Shown piece after piece: positions 15,651-23,600 of a stretch of 64,000 nucleotides of DNA. Location: contig DATMGH010000147.1 in the NCBI GenBank assembly GCA_035555675.1, positions 1-64,000 of the forward strand, read 5' to 3'. The notes under the pieces were generated by a model. It was not told the origin of the DNA and did no database searches. It worked only from the letters and a program-made list of their open reading frames with translations. This DNA is from Solirubrobacter sp035555675. Its GTDB lineage: Bacteria > Actinomycetota > Thermoleophilia > Solirubrobacterales > Solirubrobacteraceae. Position 1 is the first letter of the stretch. Each line of letters begins with the position of its first letter. The position numbers and the translations under genes are program-made.

Positions 15651-16694
15651 TTGCACCGGTTTCAAACATCAGAAATCGAGGCGTATGCTCGCGGGGCGTC
15701 CGGCTCGCCCCGACAGCTCCGGCGGTACGCGATCCCGTTGCGGGGGGTCCGGGCCGGCTGCGGCTTCGCGGACCTCGAGCCGCTGCGAGCGATCGTCTCC
15801 TCCGCGCGGATCGTGGCCCTGGGCGAGGCGACGCACGGCACGCGCGAGTTCTTCCAGCTCAAGCACCGGCTGCTGGAGTTCCTCGTCCGCGAGCTGGGGT
15901 TCACGGCGTTCGCGCTCGAAGCCAACTGGCCCGAGGCCCAGGCCGTCGACGACTACGTGCGGCACGGCCGCGGCGATCCGGCGGCGGCGCTGGCCGGCCT
16001 GCGGTTCTGGACGTGGAACACCGAGGAGGTGCTCGCGCTGATCGAGTGGCTGCGCGCGTACAACGCCGGCGGCGGGCGCCCGGTGTCGTTCACCGGGTTC
16101 GACGCGCAGTTCAGCTCGGCCCTGCCGGGCCGGCGCCACGCCGAGCTCCGCCGCCAAGTGGAGGAGCTGCGCCGCGCCGGTGACGACGCCGCGGCGCGGT
16201 ACGCGGCCCGCGACCGGGCGATGGCCGAGAACCTCGCGTGGATCCTCGAGGACGAGGCGAAGGTCGTGGTGTGGGCCCACAACGGGCACGTGACCCGCGA
16301 CACGAGCCGGATCTTCGGCGGCGCCGCGGCGTCGATGGGCATGCACCTCGCGCGCCGGTTCGACATGGTCGTCGTCGGCTTCGCGTTCGGCGCGGGCGGG
16401 TTCCGAGCCGTGGTCGAGGACGAGCGCGGGCGCCGGCCGCGCGCCGTGTCGGTCGGCCCGCCGCCGGACGGCAGCCTTGACGCCGCGCTCCTGCAGACCG
16501 GCCTGCCGGCGTTCCTGCTCGACCTGCGAGACCCGCCGGCGTGGCTGCGCGAGCCGCAGGTCACGCGTGAGATCGGGGCGTTCTTCGAGACGCCCGAGGC
16601 GATGTGCCGGACCGTCGTCCCGGCCGCCAGCTACGACGTGCTCGCGTTCGTCGCCGCCACCACGCCCACGCGGCCTCAGCGCAGCGCGAGCTGA
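15651..16694 (+). CDS. erythromycin esterase-like protein (shortened)
   Basis: A member of the EreA/succinoglycan-biosynthesis esterase-like family. It has RRYAIPLRG near the N-terminus, VALGEATHGTREFF (catalytic-region His/Glu), FALEANWPEAQAV, WNTEEVLALIEWLRAYN, VWAHNGHVTRD and GFAFGAGGFRAV, all in family order. EreA-type proteins are usually about 400 residues; this one is about 347 because the segment between FTGFDAQFSSAL and MAENLAWIL is very short. No ATG exists near the conserved start: TTG 15651 keeps the whole N-terminus, TTG 15738 would lose RRYAIPLRG. Enzymatic hydrolysis of a macrolide is not implied; most relatives are uncharacterised. Confidence 0.7.
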   Translation: MHRFQTSEIEAYARGASGSPRQLRRYAIPLRGVRAGCGFADLEPLRAIVSSARIVALGEATHGTREFFQLKHRLLEFLVRELGFTAFALEANWPEAQAVDDYVRHGRGDPAAALAGLRFWTWNTEEVLALIEWLRAYNAGGGRPVSFTGFDAQFSSALPGRRHAELRRQVEELRRAGDDAAARYAARDRAMAENLAWILEDEAKVVVWAHNGHVTRDTSRIFGGAAASMGMHLARRFDMVVVGFAFGAGGFRAVVEDERGRRPRAVSVGPPPDGSLDAALLQTGLPAFLLDLRDPPAWLREPQVTREIGAFFETPEAMCRTVVPAASYDVLAFVAATTPTRPQRSAS

Positions 16695-17824
16695 CAGAGC
16701 CACTCGCGCGGGCCGCCGCACGCGCTCAGCAGGACGGCGACGATCCCGCCGGCGCCGTTGAGTACGGACATGTCGGTGCGGGCGATGTCCGCCACCCGGC
16801 CGGCGCGGTCGAGCAGGGCGGCGGCGAGCTCGGCGCGCAGCGCCTGCGCCTCGGGCAGCGCCGCGTGGCGTGCGAACGCGTCGGCGACGGCCAGCGTGCC
16901 GGCCATGCCGTGGCAGACCGCGAGCTCCTCCGACGCGTCGTGGATCGGGAAGCTGAAGTCGGGGTCGTAGACGCGGCAGAACGAGCGCATCGCCTCCTCG
17001 CCCAGCAGCCGCAGCGACCCGTCGCCGAGCACGCGGCCGGCGTCCCACAGCGCCCACGCCACGCCGGGGGTCCCGTAGCACCACGCCTGGCGGCGGTCCG
17101 CGCCCGCCGTCGGCTCGGCCGCGTCGCGCCCCACCGGCGGCCAGGTGATGAAGTCGCGCTCGGCCAGATAGGCCTCGCCGACGAGCCAGTCGCACGCCCG
17201 CCGCAGCGGCGGGCGGTACGCGTCGCCGAACGTCTCGACGGCGTGGCGCAGCGCAGACGCGACGCCGGTCACGCCGTGGCCCATGCCGGTGTTGATGCGG
17301 CCGATGTTGAACGCGCTCGGCGCGCTGATCTCCGAGCCGGCGCGCAGTCGCTCCAGCCCCGGCTCGTCGCACAGGCGGGCCAGGTGGACGGCGGCGGGAG
17401 CGGACGCGTCCGGGGTCCCGGAGAGGACGAGTCCGGACGGGCCGCGGAAGAGGTCGTAGTCGACCCAGGCGACCGCCGACGTCCTCCAGCGGGCGCCGGC
17501 GAGCACGCGGCGCGTCTGCGCTTCGAGCGCGTCCTGCAGCGGCGCGAAGCCGTCGTCGACCGCGATCAGCGCCCGGATCCCGGCGCTGAACCCGCCCAGC
17601 CCGCCGAACGCGCCCACCGCCTCGACGTGGTCGGCCAGCTCGTCGAACCAGCGGCGGGCCACGGCGGCGAAGCGGTCGTCGTCGATGGCCCCCAGCCCGT
17701 GCGCGACGCCAGCGAGCACCACCGGTCCCGCGTCGTGGCCGTAGATGGTCCGGGTGCCGTTGGCCGCCGTCGCGTAGTGCTCGAGAACGGCGTCCGCCAG
17801 GCCGGCGGCGTCGCTGCGCTGCAC
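16676..17824 (-). CDS. lanthionine synthetase C family protein (LanC cyclase)
   Basis: A 382-aa alpha/alpha-toroid zinc cyclase that adds Cys thiols to dehydrated Ser/Thr in a class I lanthipeptide. The zinc ligands are visible as Cys in QAWCYGTPGVAW (~255) and the Cys-His pair in LAVCHGMAGTLA (~312), with GxxHG-type repeats such as INTGMGHGVTGVA (~192). The length suits LanC. The start is GTG 17824, backed by an AAGGAGG (17834-17840) 9 bp upstream. It is the last gene of the leftward lanthipeptide operon, 71 bp after the first precursor. Its end overlaps the convergent esterase-like gene by 19 bp. Confidence 0.88.
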   Translation of the reverse strand: MQRSDAAGLADAVLEHYATAANGTRTIYGHDAGPVVLAGVAHGLGAIDDDRFAAVARRWFDELADHVEAVGAFGGLGGFSAGIRALIAVDDGFAPLQDALEAQTRRVLAGARWRTSAVAWVDYDLFRGPSGLVLSGTPDASAPAAVHLARLCDEPGLERLRAGSEISAPSAFNIGRINTGMGHGVTGVASALRHAVETFGDAYRPPLRRACDWLVGEAYLAERDFITWPPVGRDAAEPTAGADRRQAWCYGTPGVAWALWDAGRVLGDGSLRLLGEEAMRSFCRVYDPDFSFPIHDASEELAVCHGMAGTLAVADAFARHAALPEAQALRAELAAALLDRAGRVADIARTDMSVLNGAGGIVAVLLSACGGPREWLCQLALR

Positions 17825-17895
17825 GTTCGATCGCCTCCTTGGGTCGCGCCGGCGAGGCCCGCGTCGGCGAGCCTCGCCATGGCGGTGGTCCGGTC

Positions 17896-18144
17896 CTACG
17901 AGCGGCCGGCGCGGAGCTGCTTGACGAGCGCGCCGCCCGACAGGCGCTCGGCCTCCCCCGGCAGCAGCACGGCCAGGAACCGGTCGCCCGGGCAGTGCGT
18001 GCAGTCGGTGTTGCAGTGCGTGCAGTCGGTGTCGCCTTCCAGCGCGCGTCCCGGGGTCCGGATCAGCTGCGCCTCCAGCTCCTGGATCCGGGCCGCGAGC
18101 GCCACGATGTCGGACCTGGCCACCTGGTCGCCGATGTCACTCAT
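17896..18144 (-). CDS. candidate lanthipeptide precursor A1 (82 aa)
   Basis: An 82-aa peptide between the LanB and LanC genes. Residues 1-33 form a charged leader-like region (MSDIGDQVARSD... ending RTPGR) without the class I FNLD box. Residues 38-51 hold four T-x-C units (T39-D-C41, T42-H-C44, T46-D-C48, T49-H-C51), and residues 52-82 form a tail (PGDRFLAVLL... to VKQLRAGRS). All Cys and all Thr except T30 are in the central block, as expected for substrates of a dehydratase and LanC. The start ATG 18144 follows CAGGAAAGG. It is about 80% identical by eye to the neighbouring A2. A metal-binding CxxC-x3-CxxC knuckle is the alternative reading. Confidence 0.75.
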   Translation of the reverse strand: MSDIGDQVARSDIVALAARIQELEAQLIRTPGRALEGDTDCTHCNTDCTHCPGDRFLAVLLPGEAERLSGGALVKQLRAGRS

Positions 18145-18171
18145 CGCCTGTGCCTTTCCTGGTGGGTTGAA

Positions 18172-18417
18172 CTACTTTCCGGCTCTGAGCTGCTTGACCA
18201 GGGCAGCGCCCGACAGGCGATCGAACTCGCCCGGCAACAGCACGTTCAGGAACTGATCGCCGGGGCAGTGGGTGCAGTCGGTGTCACAGTGCGTGCAGTT
18301 GGTCTCCCCCTCCTCCAACCGGCCGGGCGTGCGGATGAGCTGCGCTTCGAGCTCCCGGATCCGCGACGCGAGGGCGACGACGTCGGATCTGGCGACCTGG
18401 TCGCCGATATCACTCAT
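18172..18417 (-). CDS. candidate lanthipeptide precursor A2 (81 aa)
   Basis: A paralogue of A1, 81 aa, with the same layout: leader-like 1-33, Thr/Cys block 39-51 (T39-N-C41, T42-H-C44, T46-D-C48, T49-H-C51) and a C-terminal tail ending VKQLRAGK. The block differs from A1 at only a few non-Thr/Cys positions (D to N at 40, N to D at 45), so all potential ring residues are kept. The start ATG 18417 shares ATGA with the LanB stop, coupling the precursor to its dehydratase; A1 follows 27 bp downstream. Two tandem precursors suggest a two-component product or a simple duplication. Confidence 0.75.
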   Translation of the reverse strand: MSDIGDQVARSDVVALASRIRELEAQLIRTPGRLEEGETNCTHCDTDCTHCPGDQFLNVLLPGEFDRLSGAALVKQLRAGK

Positions 18418-20816
18418 GGTGATCCCGTTTCTCTCGTGATGGCAGGGGTGCTGGGGACTCCGGCGCGCGGCGGTGGACCGCGGGCCGCCGCGGCCGCCCG
18501 CGCCGCCAGCGCGGTGGCCGGCGTGTCGTACGGGAGCCGGATCTGCAGCTGGGCGGCAAGGCGGTCGCCGGGGCGGTGCGCGCCGTCGGCGACCGGGAAC
18601 TGGTCGGGCGCCGGCAGCAGCTCGCTCACGGTCAGCGGCGCGGGGCAGCGCTCCAGCGTGCGGAGCACGTGCACGCTGTCGAGGTCGCCCGGGAGCGGCG
18701 GCTGACGGTCGCCGCGCTCGACCTGGATCCAGCGCGGCAGCGCGTGGCGCTCGCGCAGGCGGACGAGGGCGCGCAGCTTCGCTCGCGGCGGCGCGTCGCG
18801 GTCCCACAGCGCGTCCGGCGGCAGGCGCCAGCGGGCGGGCGCGAGCACGAGGCCGCCGCTGAGCCGGATGCGCGGGACGGTGGAGCGGTCGGGCAGCTCG
18901 ATGAGGCGGCGGAGCGCGCGCTGGGCGTCCCAGGGCAGCTCGATCGGCGCGGCGGCCAGGAGCACGCGCGCGAGCCGGTCCCACGGCGGCGAGAACGAGC
19001 GTGTGGCGTGGTAGACCGGCCAGAGCGGCTGGCCGTCGGCGTCGGCCTGCAGGCGGCCGTCGGCGGCGCGGCGGATCCGGATCGCACGCGGCGGGAGGTA
19101 GCGGGCCGGCGTTTGATCGGGCTGCAAATAGGCGGCGGTGTGGGGATCGCCGGTCCACGCGCTGGTGTAGAGCGGGCGCCGGACCGCGTTGGCCGCGCCG
19201 TCCTGCAGCGGCGGCAGGAGCAGCTCGACCAGCAGGTACCCGGTCAGCCGCTCGAGCTCGCGCAGGAACGCCCGGTAGGCCTCGACGTGCGGGACCGGGC
19301 CGTGCAGCTCGGCGAGCGCGGCGGCGAAGCGCGCGTCGAGCATGCCGGGCGGCCAGAGCTGCTCGAGCACGGCGGTGAAGCCGGCGCCCGGCGCGGGCAC
19401 GCGGACGAGGCAGTCGACGGGCCAGGTGAGCGCCGCGGCGGGCGGCGCGCCGCAGGCGTCGAGCAGCGCGGCGTCGATGACGATGTCGCCGGCGTCCGCC
19501 TGCGCGGCGAGCGCGTGCGCGAGCGTTGCGAACCCCGCGTCGGCGCCGCCCTCGCCACGCGATCGCTCCGCGACGCTCCACCCCGCGCCGCTGTCGGCGC
19601 GGAGCAGGTCGGTCAGCGACCACGCGTCGCCCGGCGCCGGAGCGGCGACCTGGACGCGATCCGCGGCCAGGGCCACGATCCGGAGCACGTCGAGCGCCCC
19701 GGCCTGGATGGTGCGGGCGAGGTCGGTGGGGATTCCGGCGGCGGCGTGCCGGTACACGTCGACCCAGCCATCGTCCGCCGCGGCGAACGTGCCCGCCGGG
19801 TCGGCGCGCCGCGTGAGGCCGACGCGCGGCGGCGCGCTCGGCTGTAGAACGCCCAGCGCCACCAGATGGCGGACGAAGCCGCGCAGCGCCAGCCGCTCCT
19901 CCCCCGCGCCGCAGCCGAGCGCCGAGGCGACGTCAGCGAAGCTGCGCGAGCCGTCGGCCAGGACGTCGCAGACGGCGTCGAGCAGCGCCGTGCGCCGCAC
20001 CGTGACGAGCCCGTGGTCCCGGCTCGCGTCGAGCGCGACGCACGTCAGCGCGCCGTCCGCTTCCCAGCGCAGCGGGTTCACGGCCAGCCGGGTCCCGGCC
20101 GCCGGCCAGTCGTCCGCCGGGCGCGTCAGGCCGACCCCGCCCGCGCGGACGTTCTCGACCCAGTGCGCGGCGAACCGCGCCGTCACCGCGGGCGCCCCGG
20201 CCGCCGAGTCGAGCTCGACCAGCGCGACGTGGCTGAGCCAGCCGCGCGGCGTCGTGGCGGTCGCGGCCCGCGCAATCCGCCGCCACTGGTGCTCGGCACG
20301 ATGGCGGCGCGACTTGCGGCTGAGCCGCGCCGCGGGCCCGGACTCCGGCCCGAGCACGGCCCGCGCGACCGCGGACGCCTCGGCGATCCGGTCCGGCAGC
20401 CACAGGAGGCGGTCCAGCTCGCGCTCGAGGTCCACGTCCAGCTCGGAGGACGACGTCGCGAGCTCGCGGTCACGCGCGATCAGCGCCGCGAGCGCCTCGA
20501 TCGACGCCGCGTCGGCCGCGGCCAGCGAACGCAGCCGCTCGGGCGGCACGTCCGCGATCGACGCGCCCCGGTGCAGGCGCCGGCGCAGCGCCAGCACGAA
20601 CGCGCGGTCCTCGCGCGTCAACCGCGGATCCGGCACGAGCCGCGAGCCGATGCGCTCCGCCAGCGACACCGCGGCGGCATCGCGCGCGGACGCGGCGCGT
20701 TCGAGCCGCGCGACCGCGACCATCAGCTCCGGCGCCGCTCCGGCCAACCAGAACCGCACCGGCAGCCCCGCGACGCGCAGCAGGCCCGAGCACCCGAGAG
20801 CGTCAGCGGCCGTCAT
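18414..20816 (-). CDS. lantibiotic dehydratase, glutamylation-domain protein (split LanB)
   Basis: An 800-aa protein of the LanB N-terminal family, which uses glutamyl-tRNA to glutamylate Ser/Thr of a precursor peptide before elimination. Support is the overall length, the position before the precursors and SpaB_C-type partner, and LanB-like stretches: TPRGWLSHVALVEL (~200), DLARTIQAGALDVLRI, LERLTGYLLVELLLPPLQDG (~520) and RIRLSGGLVLAPARWRLP (~690). The elimination domain normally fused at the C-terminus is absent and encoded by the preceding gene, as in thiopeptide and pinensin systems. The start ATG 20816 overlaps the upstream gene by 14 bp. The last ~40 residues are Ala/Pro-rich and may be a disordered tail. 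Confidence 0.82.
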   Translation of the reverse strand: MTAADALGCSGLLRVAGLPVRFWLAGAAPELMVAVARLERAASARDAAAVSLAERIGSRLVPDPRLTREDRAFVLALRRRLHRGASIADVPPERLRSLAAADAASIEALAALIARDRELATSSSELDVDLERELDRLLWLPDRIAEASAVARAVLGPESGPAARLSRKSRRHRAEHQWRRIARAATATTPRGWLSHVALVELDSAAGAPAVTARFAAHWVENVRAGGVGLTRPADDWPAAGTRLAVNPLRWEADGALTCVALDASRDHGLVTVRRTALLDAVCDVLADGSRSFADVASALGCGAGEERLALRGFVRHLVALGVLQPSAPPRVGLTRRADPAGTFAAADDGWVDVYRHAAAGIPTDLARTIQAGALDVLRIVALAADRVQVAAPAPGDAWSLTDLLRADSGAGWSVAERSRGEGGADAGFATLAHALAAQADAGDIVIDAALLDACGAPPAAALTWPVDCLVRVPAPGAGFTAVLEQLWPPGMLDARFAAALAELHGPVPHVEAYRAFLRELERLTGYLLVELLLPPLQDGAANAVRRPLYTSAWTGDPHTAAYLQPDQTPARYLPPRAIRIRRAADGRLQADADGQPLWPVYHATRSFSPPWDRLARVLLAAAPIELPWDAQRALRRLIELPDRSTVPRIRLSGGLVLAPARWRLPPDALWDRDAPPRAKLRALVRLRERHALPRWIQVERGDRQPPLPGDLDSVHVLRTLERCPAPLTVSELLPAPDQFPVADGAHRPGDRLAAQLQIRLPYDTPATALAARAAAAARGPPPRAGVPSTPAITRETGSP

Positions 20817-21735
20817 CGCCGATCCGTTCCGCGAGCGACTCGGCCAGCAGCGCCTGCAGACCGCCGGAGAGCGCCCCGCGGTTCCAGTGGAAGACCACGT
20901 GGACGGCGAGCGCCGCGCGCGGACCGAGCTCCGCGCCCCGCCGGCCGAAGTAGCCCGCGCGCCAGCCAGACGCCGCCGCCCGCAGGGCGCCCGCATACGG
21001 CTCGAGGATCTCCGCGACGCCCGGATCGACCACCGCGCCCGGATCAGCCCAGACCGCGCGCAGTGAACGAGCGACGTTCACATACTCCGGCGCCACTGCG
21101 TGCTCTGGCAACCGCCGGCCGGCATGCCGCCGGACCCCGTCCCAGACGCCGATGTCCTCCCACCCCACGACGCCCAACCCTTCAAACACCGGGCGCAGCA
21201 TCGCCAGTGACAGCAACCACGCCGGCTGCTGTTCACTCAGTGCGTGGAAGTCCAGCCACACGAGCGAGTCAATGGTGAAAAGCGTGTGCGCAAACGTCAT
21301 CGACCGCGGGCCGCCGAACAGCCGCTCCTCCGGCTCGTACACACCCGGCTCCACGCCGTCCACCAGCCCGTCACGCCGCCACCGCGCCACCTCGGCGTCG
21401 ACGACGCCCGCGGGCGCGCCCTTGAACCGCAGCCGCAGCCCCGGCGGCTTGTGCATGAAGAAGAGCTCCTCGGCTCCCCCGGCGCCCAAGAGCTCCCGCG
21501 CAAAGCCGGCGATCCGCACGTAGAGCTCGCGGCGGCGCGCCCCGGCCGGGTGAACCCCGACCTGCGCCCACCCGTCATCGACCCCCACGCCGGAGCCGAT
21601 GAGCGCGCGCACCTCGGCGACCGTCGCGGCGTCGATGCCGCCGTCCTCGTTCATGCGCTCGTCGATTAACCCTTCGAGCGCACGGAGACAGGCGTAAGCG
21701 TGACTCACGCCGGCGGGTTTCACCGCCAGAGCCAT
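20803..21735 (-). CDS. thiopeptide-type bacteriocin biosynthesis protein, elimination domain (split LanB, SpaB_C)
   Basis: A 310-aa SpaB_C-family protein, the glutamate-elimination half of a LanB dehydratase, which converts glutamylated Thr/Ser to dehydro residues. Features are WAQVGVHPAG (~55), FMHKPPGLRLRFKG (~94, typical of the family: a Lys-Pro-Pro/Gly followed by Leu-Arg-Leu-Arg-Phe), VYEPEERLFGGPRSM (~133) and AVHVVFHWNRGALSG near the C-terminus. It is the first gene of the leftward lanthipeptide operon; ATG 21735 lies ~65 nt after the predicted transcription start. Its stop lies inside the next gene, so the two LanB halves are made together. No YcaO or cycloaddition enzyme accompanies it, which argues against a thiopeptide. 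Confidence 0.85.
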   Translation of the reverse strand: MALAVKPAGVSHAYACLRALEGLIDERMNEDGGIDAATVAEVRALIGSGVGVDDGWAQVGVHPAGARRRELYVRIAGFARELLGAGGAEELFFMHKPPGLRLRFKGAPAGVVDAEVARWRRDGLVDGVEPGVYEPEERLFGGPRSMTFAHTLFTIDSLVWLDFHALSEQQPAWLLSLAMLRPVFEGLGVVGWEDIGVWDGVRRHAGRRLPEHAVAPEYVNVARSLRAVWADPGAVVDPGVAEILEPYAGALRAAASGWRAGYFGRRGAELGPRAALAVHVVFHWNRGALSGGLQALLAESLAERIGDDGR

Positions 21736-21807
21736 GCCGCCAACTCTCTCTGACTGTCAGGCCAATGTCAAGGCAAGACCGAACCGGTCAACGACCGTGT
21801 TTAACGG

Positions 21808-21836
21808 ATAATCAACACACCGTGTAACACACCCAA
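21808..21836 (-). promoter_or_regulatory. predicted promoter of the lanthipeptide operon
   Basis: On the minus strand TTGGGT (21831-21836) and GATTAT (21808-21813) are 17 bp apart, a fair sigma-70-type match and the most AT-rich place locally. The predicted leader is about 65 nt. An 11-bp palindrome CTGACTGTCAG (21750-21760) lies within that leader just before the first start codon. Confidence 0.45.
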
Positions 21837-21840
21837 CGAT

Positions 21841-22212
21841 TTACCGGCTTACGGGGCGAACCGCGATGACGACGGTCGCGAGCGCGGTCGGCGCGCCGTC
21901 CGGCGGCCCGATCTCGACGTCCCACAGCCACTCCAGCTCGCCCCGCGCGCGGCAGCGCGCCGACGCGACGATCACACCGGGCCCGGCCTCCCCCACGACG
22001 TACGTCGCGTTGCTCAGCCCGGACGGGAAGAAGCCGGCGTCGAGCACCTCGATCGCGGTCGCGGCCGACGCCAGCGACTCCGCGATCGCCGCGTAGACGC
22101 CGGCGGTCGGCGCGCACGCCAGCGTGGCCCGGGCCTGTGTCGGCGAGACGTACTCGAGCCCGTAGCGCGCGTCGAAGGCGTCCTCCGGCGCGACGACGAA
22201 ATGCTCCCTCAC
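21841..22212 (-). CDS. PaaI-type hotdog-fold thioesterase
   Basis: A 123-aa single hotdog domain, likely hydrolysing an acyl- or aryl-CoA. The family pattern is GLEYVSPTQARATLACAP, then a helix region GVYAAIAESLASAATAIEV (the hotdog helix) and the strand block GFFPSGLSNATYVVGEAGPG. The start is GTG 22212, sharing GTGA with the stop of the alpha/beta hydrolase. It ends the three-gene leftward unit with that hydrolase and the R2-like protein. Between it and the lanthipeptide operon lies only the latter's promoter. Substrate unknown; a role in releasing CoA from a pathway dead-end is plausible. Confidence 0.7.
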   Translation of the reverse strand: MREHFVVAPEDAFDARYGLEYVSPTQARATLACAPTAGVYAAIAESLASAATAIEVLDAGFFPSGLSNATYVVGEAGPGVIVASARCRARGELEWLWDVEIGPPDGAPTALATVVIAVRPVSR

Positions 22213-22913
22213 AGGAACGCCCGAGCGGCCGCGAGCGTCGCGTCCGGCGCCTCGAGGTGCGGGGCGTGGCGGGCGTCGACGATCGCCCGCGTGAACGGCC
22301 CGGCGACGCCGCGCTCGATCGCGTCCACCTGCGCGAGCGTCCCGTACTGGTCGTGCTCGCCCTGGATCACCAGCGTCGGCGCCGTCACGTCCCCCAGCAC
22401 GTCCTCGATGTTCCAGGCCCGGAACGCCGGTGCCAGCCAGATGTCGTTCCAGAGCCGGAACGTGCGCTCGGGGTCGCGGTGGTAGCGCCCCATGCGCTCG
22501 CGCAGGTCGGTCGTCTCGAACGTCGTGCGCGCCTGCTCAATGCTGGCGATCGTCACGTCCTCGACGAACACGTGCGGCGCCAGCAGGATCAGCCGGTCGA
22601 CCGGGTGCCGCGCCGCGTGGATCAGCGCGATCGACGCGCCGTCACTGTGGCCGACCAGCACGGGACGCGAGATCCCGTGCGCCGCCAGCAGCTCGGGCAG
22701 CACGTCGAGCGCCTCCTCGTGCATGAACCGCGGCGTCCGGGGCCCGTCCGGGAGGTCGGACTGCCCGTGCCCGGCGCGCGAGTAGATCAGCGCGCGGCGC
22801 CCGGCGGCCAGCCGCGCCGGGAAGTCCCGCCAGAGCGCGACCGACCCGAGCCCCTCGTGCAGGAAGACGAGCGCGGGCTCCGCCCCGTCCAGCTCGACGA
22901 CTTCGAGGTTCAC
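22209..22913 (-). CDS. alpha/beta hydrolase
   Basis: A 234-aa alpha/beta-hydrolase fold enzyme. The oxyanion strand is FLHEGLGSVALW (~17-28), the nucleophile elbow is VGHSDGAS (~95, Ser in G-H-S-D-G), the acid is in VIQGEHDQYGT (~180), and the catalytic His is in DARHAPHLEAPD (~212). This is the full Ser-Asp-His triad. The start is GTG 22913, overlapping the R2-like gene by GTGA. Members near ring-cleavage genes often hydrolyse meta-fission or enol-lactone products; that role is inferred from context. Confidence 0.8.
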   Translation of the reverse strand: MNLEVVELDGAEPALVFLHEGLGSVALWRDFPARLAAGRRALIYSRAGHGQSDLPDGPRTPRFMHEEALDVLPELLAAHGISRPVLVGHSDGASIALIHAARHPVDRLILLAPHVFVEDVTIASIEQARTTFETTDLRERMGRYHRDPERTFRLWNDIWLAPAFRAWNIEDVLGDVTAPTLVIQGEHDQYGTLAQVDAIERGVAGPFTRAIVDARHAPHLEAPDATLAAARAFL

Positions 22914-23593
22914 GCCGCGGCCTGCCGCTTGACGGCCCGCAGCCGGCTGCGCAGGCCCGCGATCACCCGCTCCGCGTGCTCGGGCGCCCACAGCGCGGCA
23001 GCGCGCGAGCCCTCGGCGAGGATCGCGGCCTCGTCGTAGTCGAGATCGGCCAGGCAGCGGGCGCCGAAGCCGACGTGCCAGCGCTCGTCGCGCAGCACCA
23101 GCTCGGTCCCGGTCTTCAGCCCCGGCAGCCGGTCGTCGACCAGATCGAGCAGCGCGAGCTGGCCGGCGGTGAAGACGACGCCCTCCAGCACCATGTGGTA
23201 GAGCCCGACGGCCTCGCCGGGCGCGCGCCGCACCGCCTCCGGCAGGCGCGTCTCGAACAGCTCCAGGAACGCGTCCGAGCAGTGCGCGCGCGGGTCCTCC
23301 ATGCCGATCGCGCGGGCGTAGCGGGCGAAGAACCGGGCGTGGCGCTCCTCGTCGCGCGCCTGCGCCTCGAAGCACGCCTGCGCCGGCCCGGCCGCGAACG
23401 GCCGCAGGTGCTCGGCGACCCCCGCCTCCCCCACGCAGAAGCCGGCGACCAGCTCGGTCAGCCGCGGCGTGGCGACGTCCGGCCAGGCGCGCGCGTCGGC
23501 GTCCAGCTCGATCGTCCGCTCGTCCCACTGCGCCTTGGCGGCGATCCGCAGGAAGTGCTCGTAGTCCGCGAACACGATCCGCGACCGTAGCAT
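22910..23593 (-). CDS. ribonucleotide-reductase-R2-like / ferritin-like diiron protein
   Basis: A 227-aa helical protein with the carboxylate-bridged diiron pattern of the R2/R2lox superfamily: Glu in CVGEAGVAEH (~55), E-x-x-H in ARDEERHARFF (~82), Glu in VLEGVVFTAG (~140), and a last E-x-x-H in LRDERWHVGFG (~172). It is shorter than catalytic R2 subunits (~320 aa), and no NrdE/R1 gene is present. A stand-alone oxidase or oxygenase is therefore likely. The start ATG 23593 is only 7 bp from the divergent enoyl-CoA hydratase start, so transcripts must be leaderless or the true start is internal (a GTG lies about 15 bp downstream). Confidence 0.7.
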   Translation of the reverse strand: MLRSRIVFADYEHFLRIAAKAQWDERTIELDADARAWPDVATPRLTELVAGFCVGEAGVAEHLRPFAAGPAQACFEAQARDEERHARFFARYARAIGMEDPRAHCSDAFLELFETRLPEAVRRAPGEAVGLYHMVLEGVVFTAGQLALLDLVDDRLPGLKTGTELVLRDERWHVGFGARCLADLDYDEAAILAEGSRAAALWAPEHAERVIAGLRSRLRAVKRQAAA

Positions 23594-23600
23594 CGGGGTC

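Noticed and set aside
15655..15690. Stress-sigma-type promoter (GTTT ... GCGTAT) upstream of the esterase-like gene
   Set aside because: The spacing between elements is longer than the usual range, and the match may be chance.
17896..18417. The two Cys-rich peptides as zinc-ribbon or FeS proteins
   Set aside because: CxxC-x3-CxxC would fit, but a Thr two residues before every Cys and the position between LanB and LanC favour modification. Retained only as the alternative.
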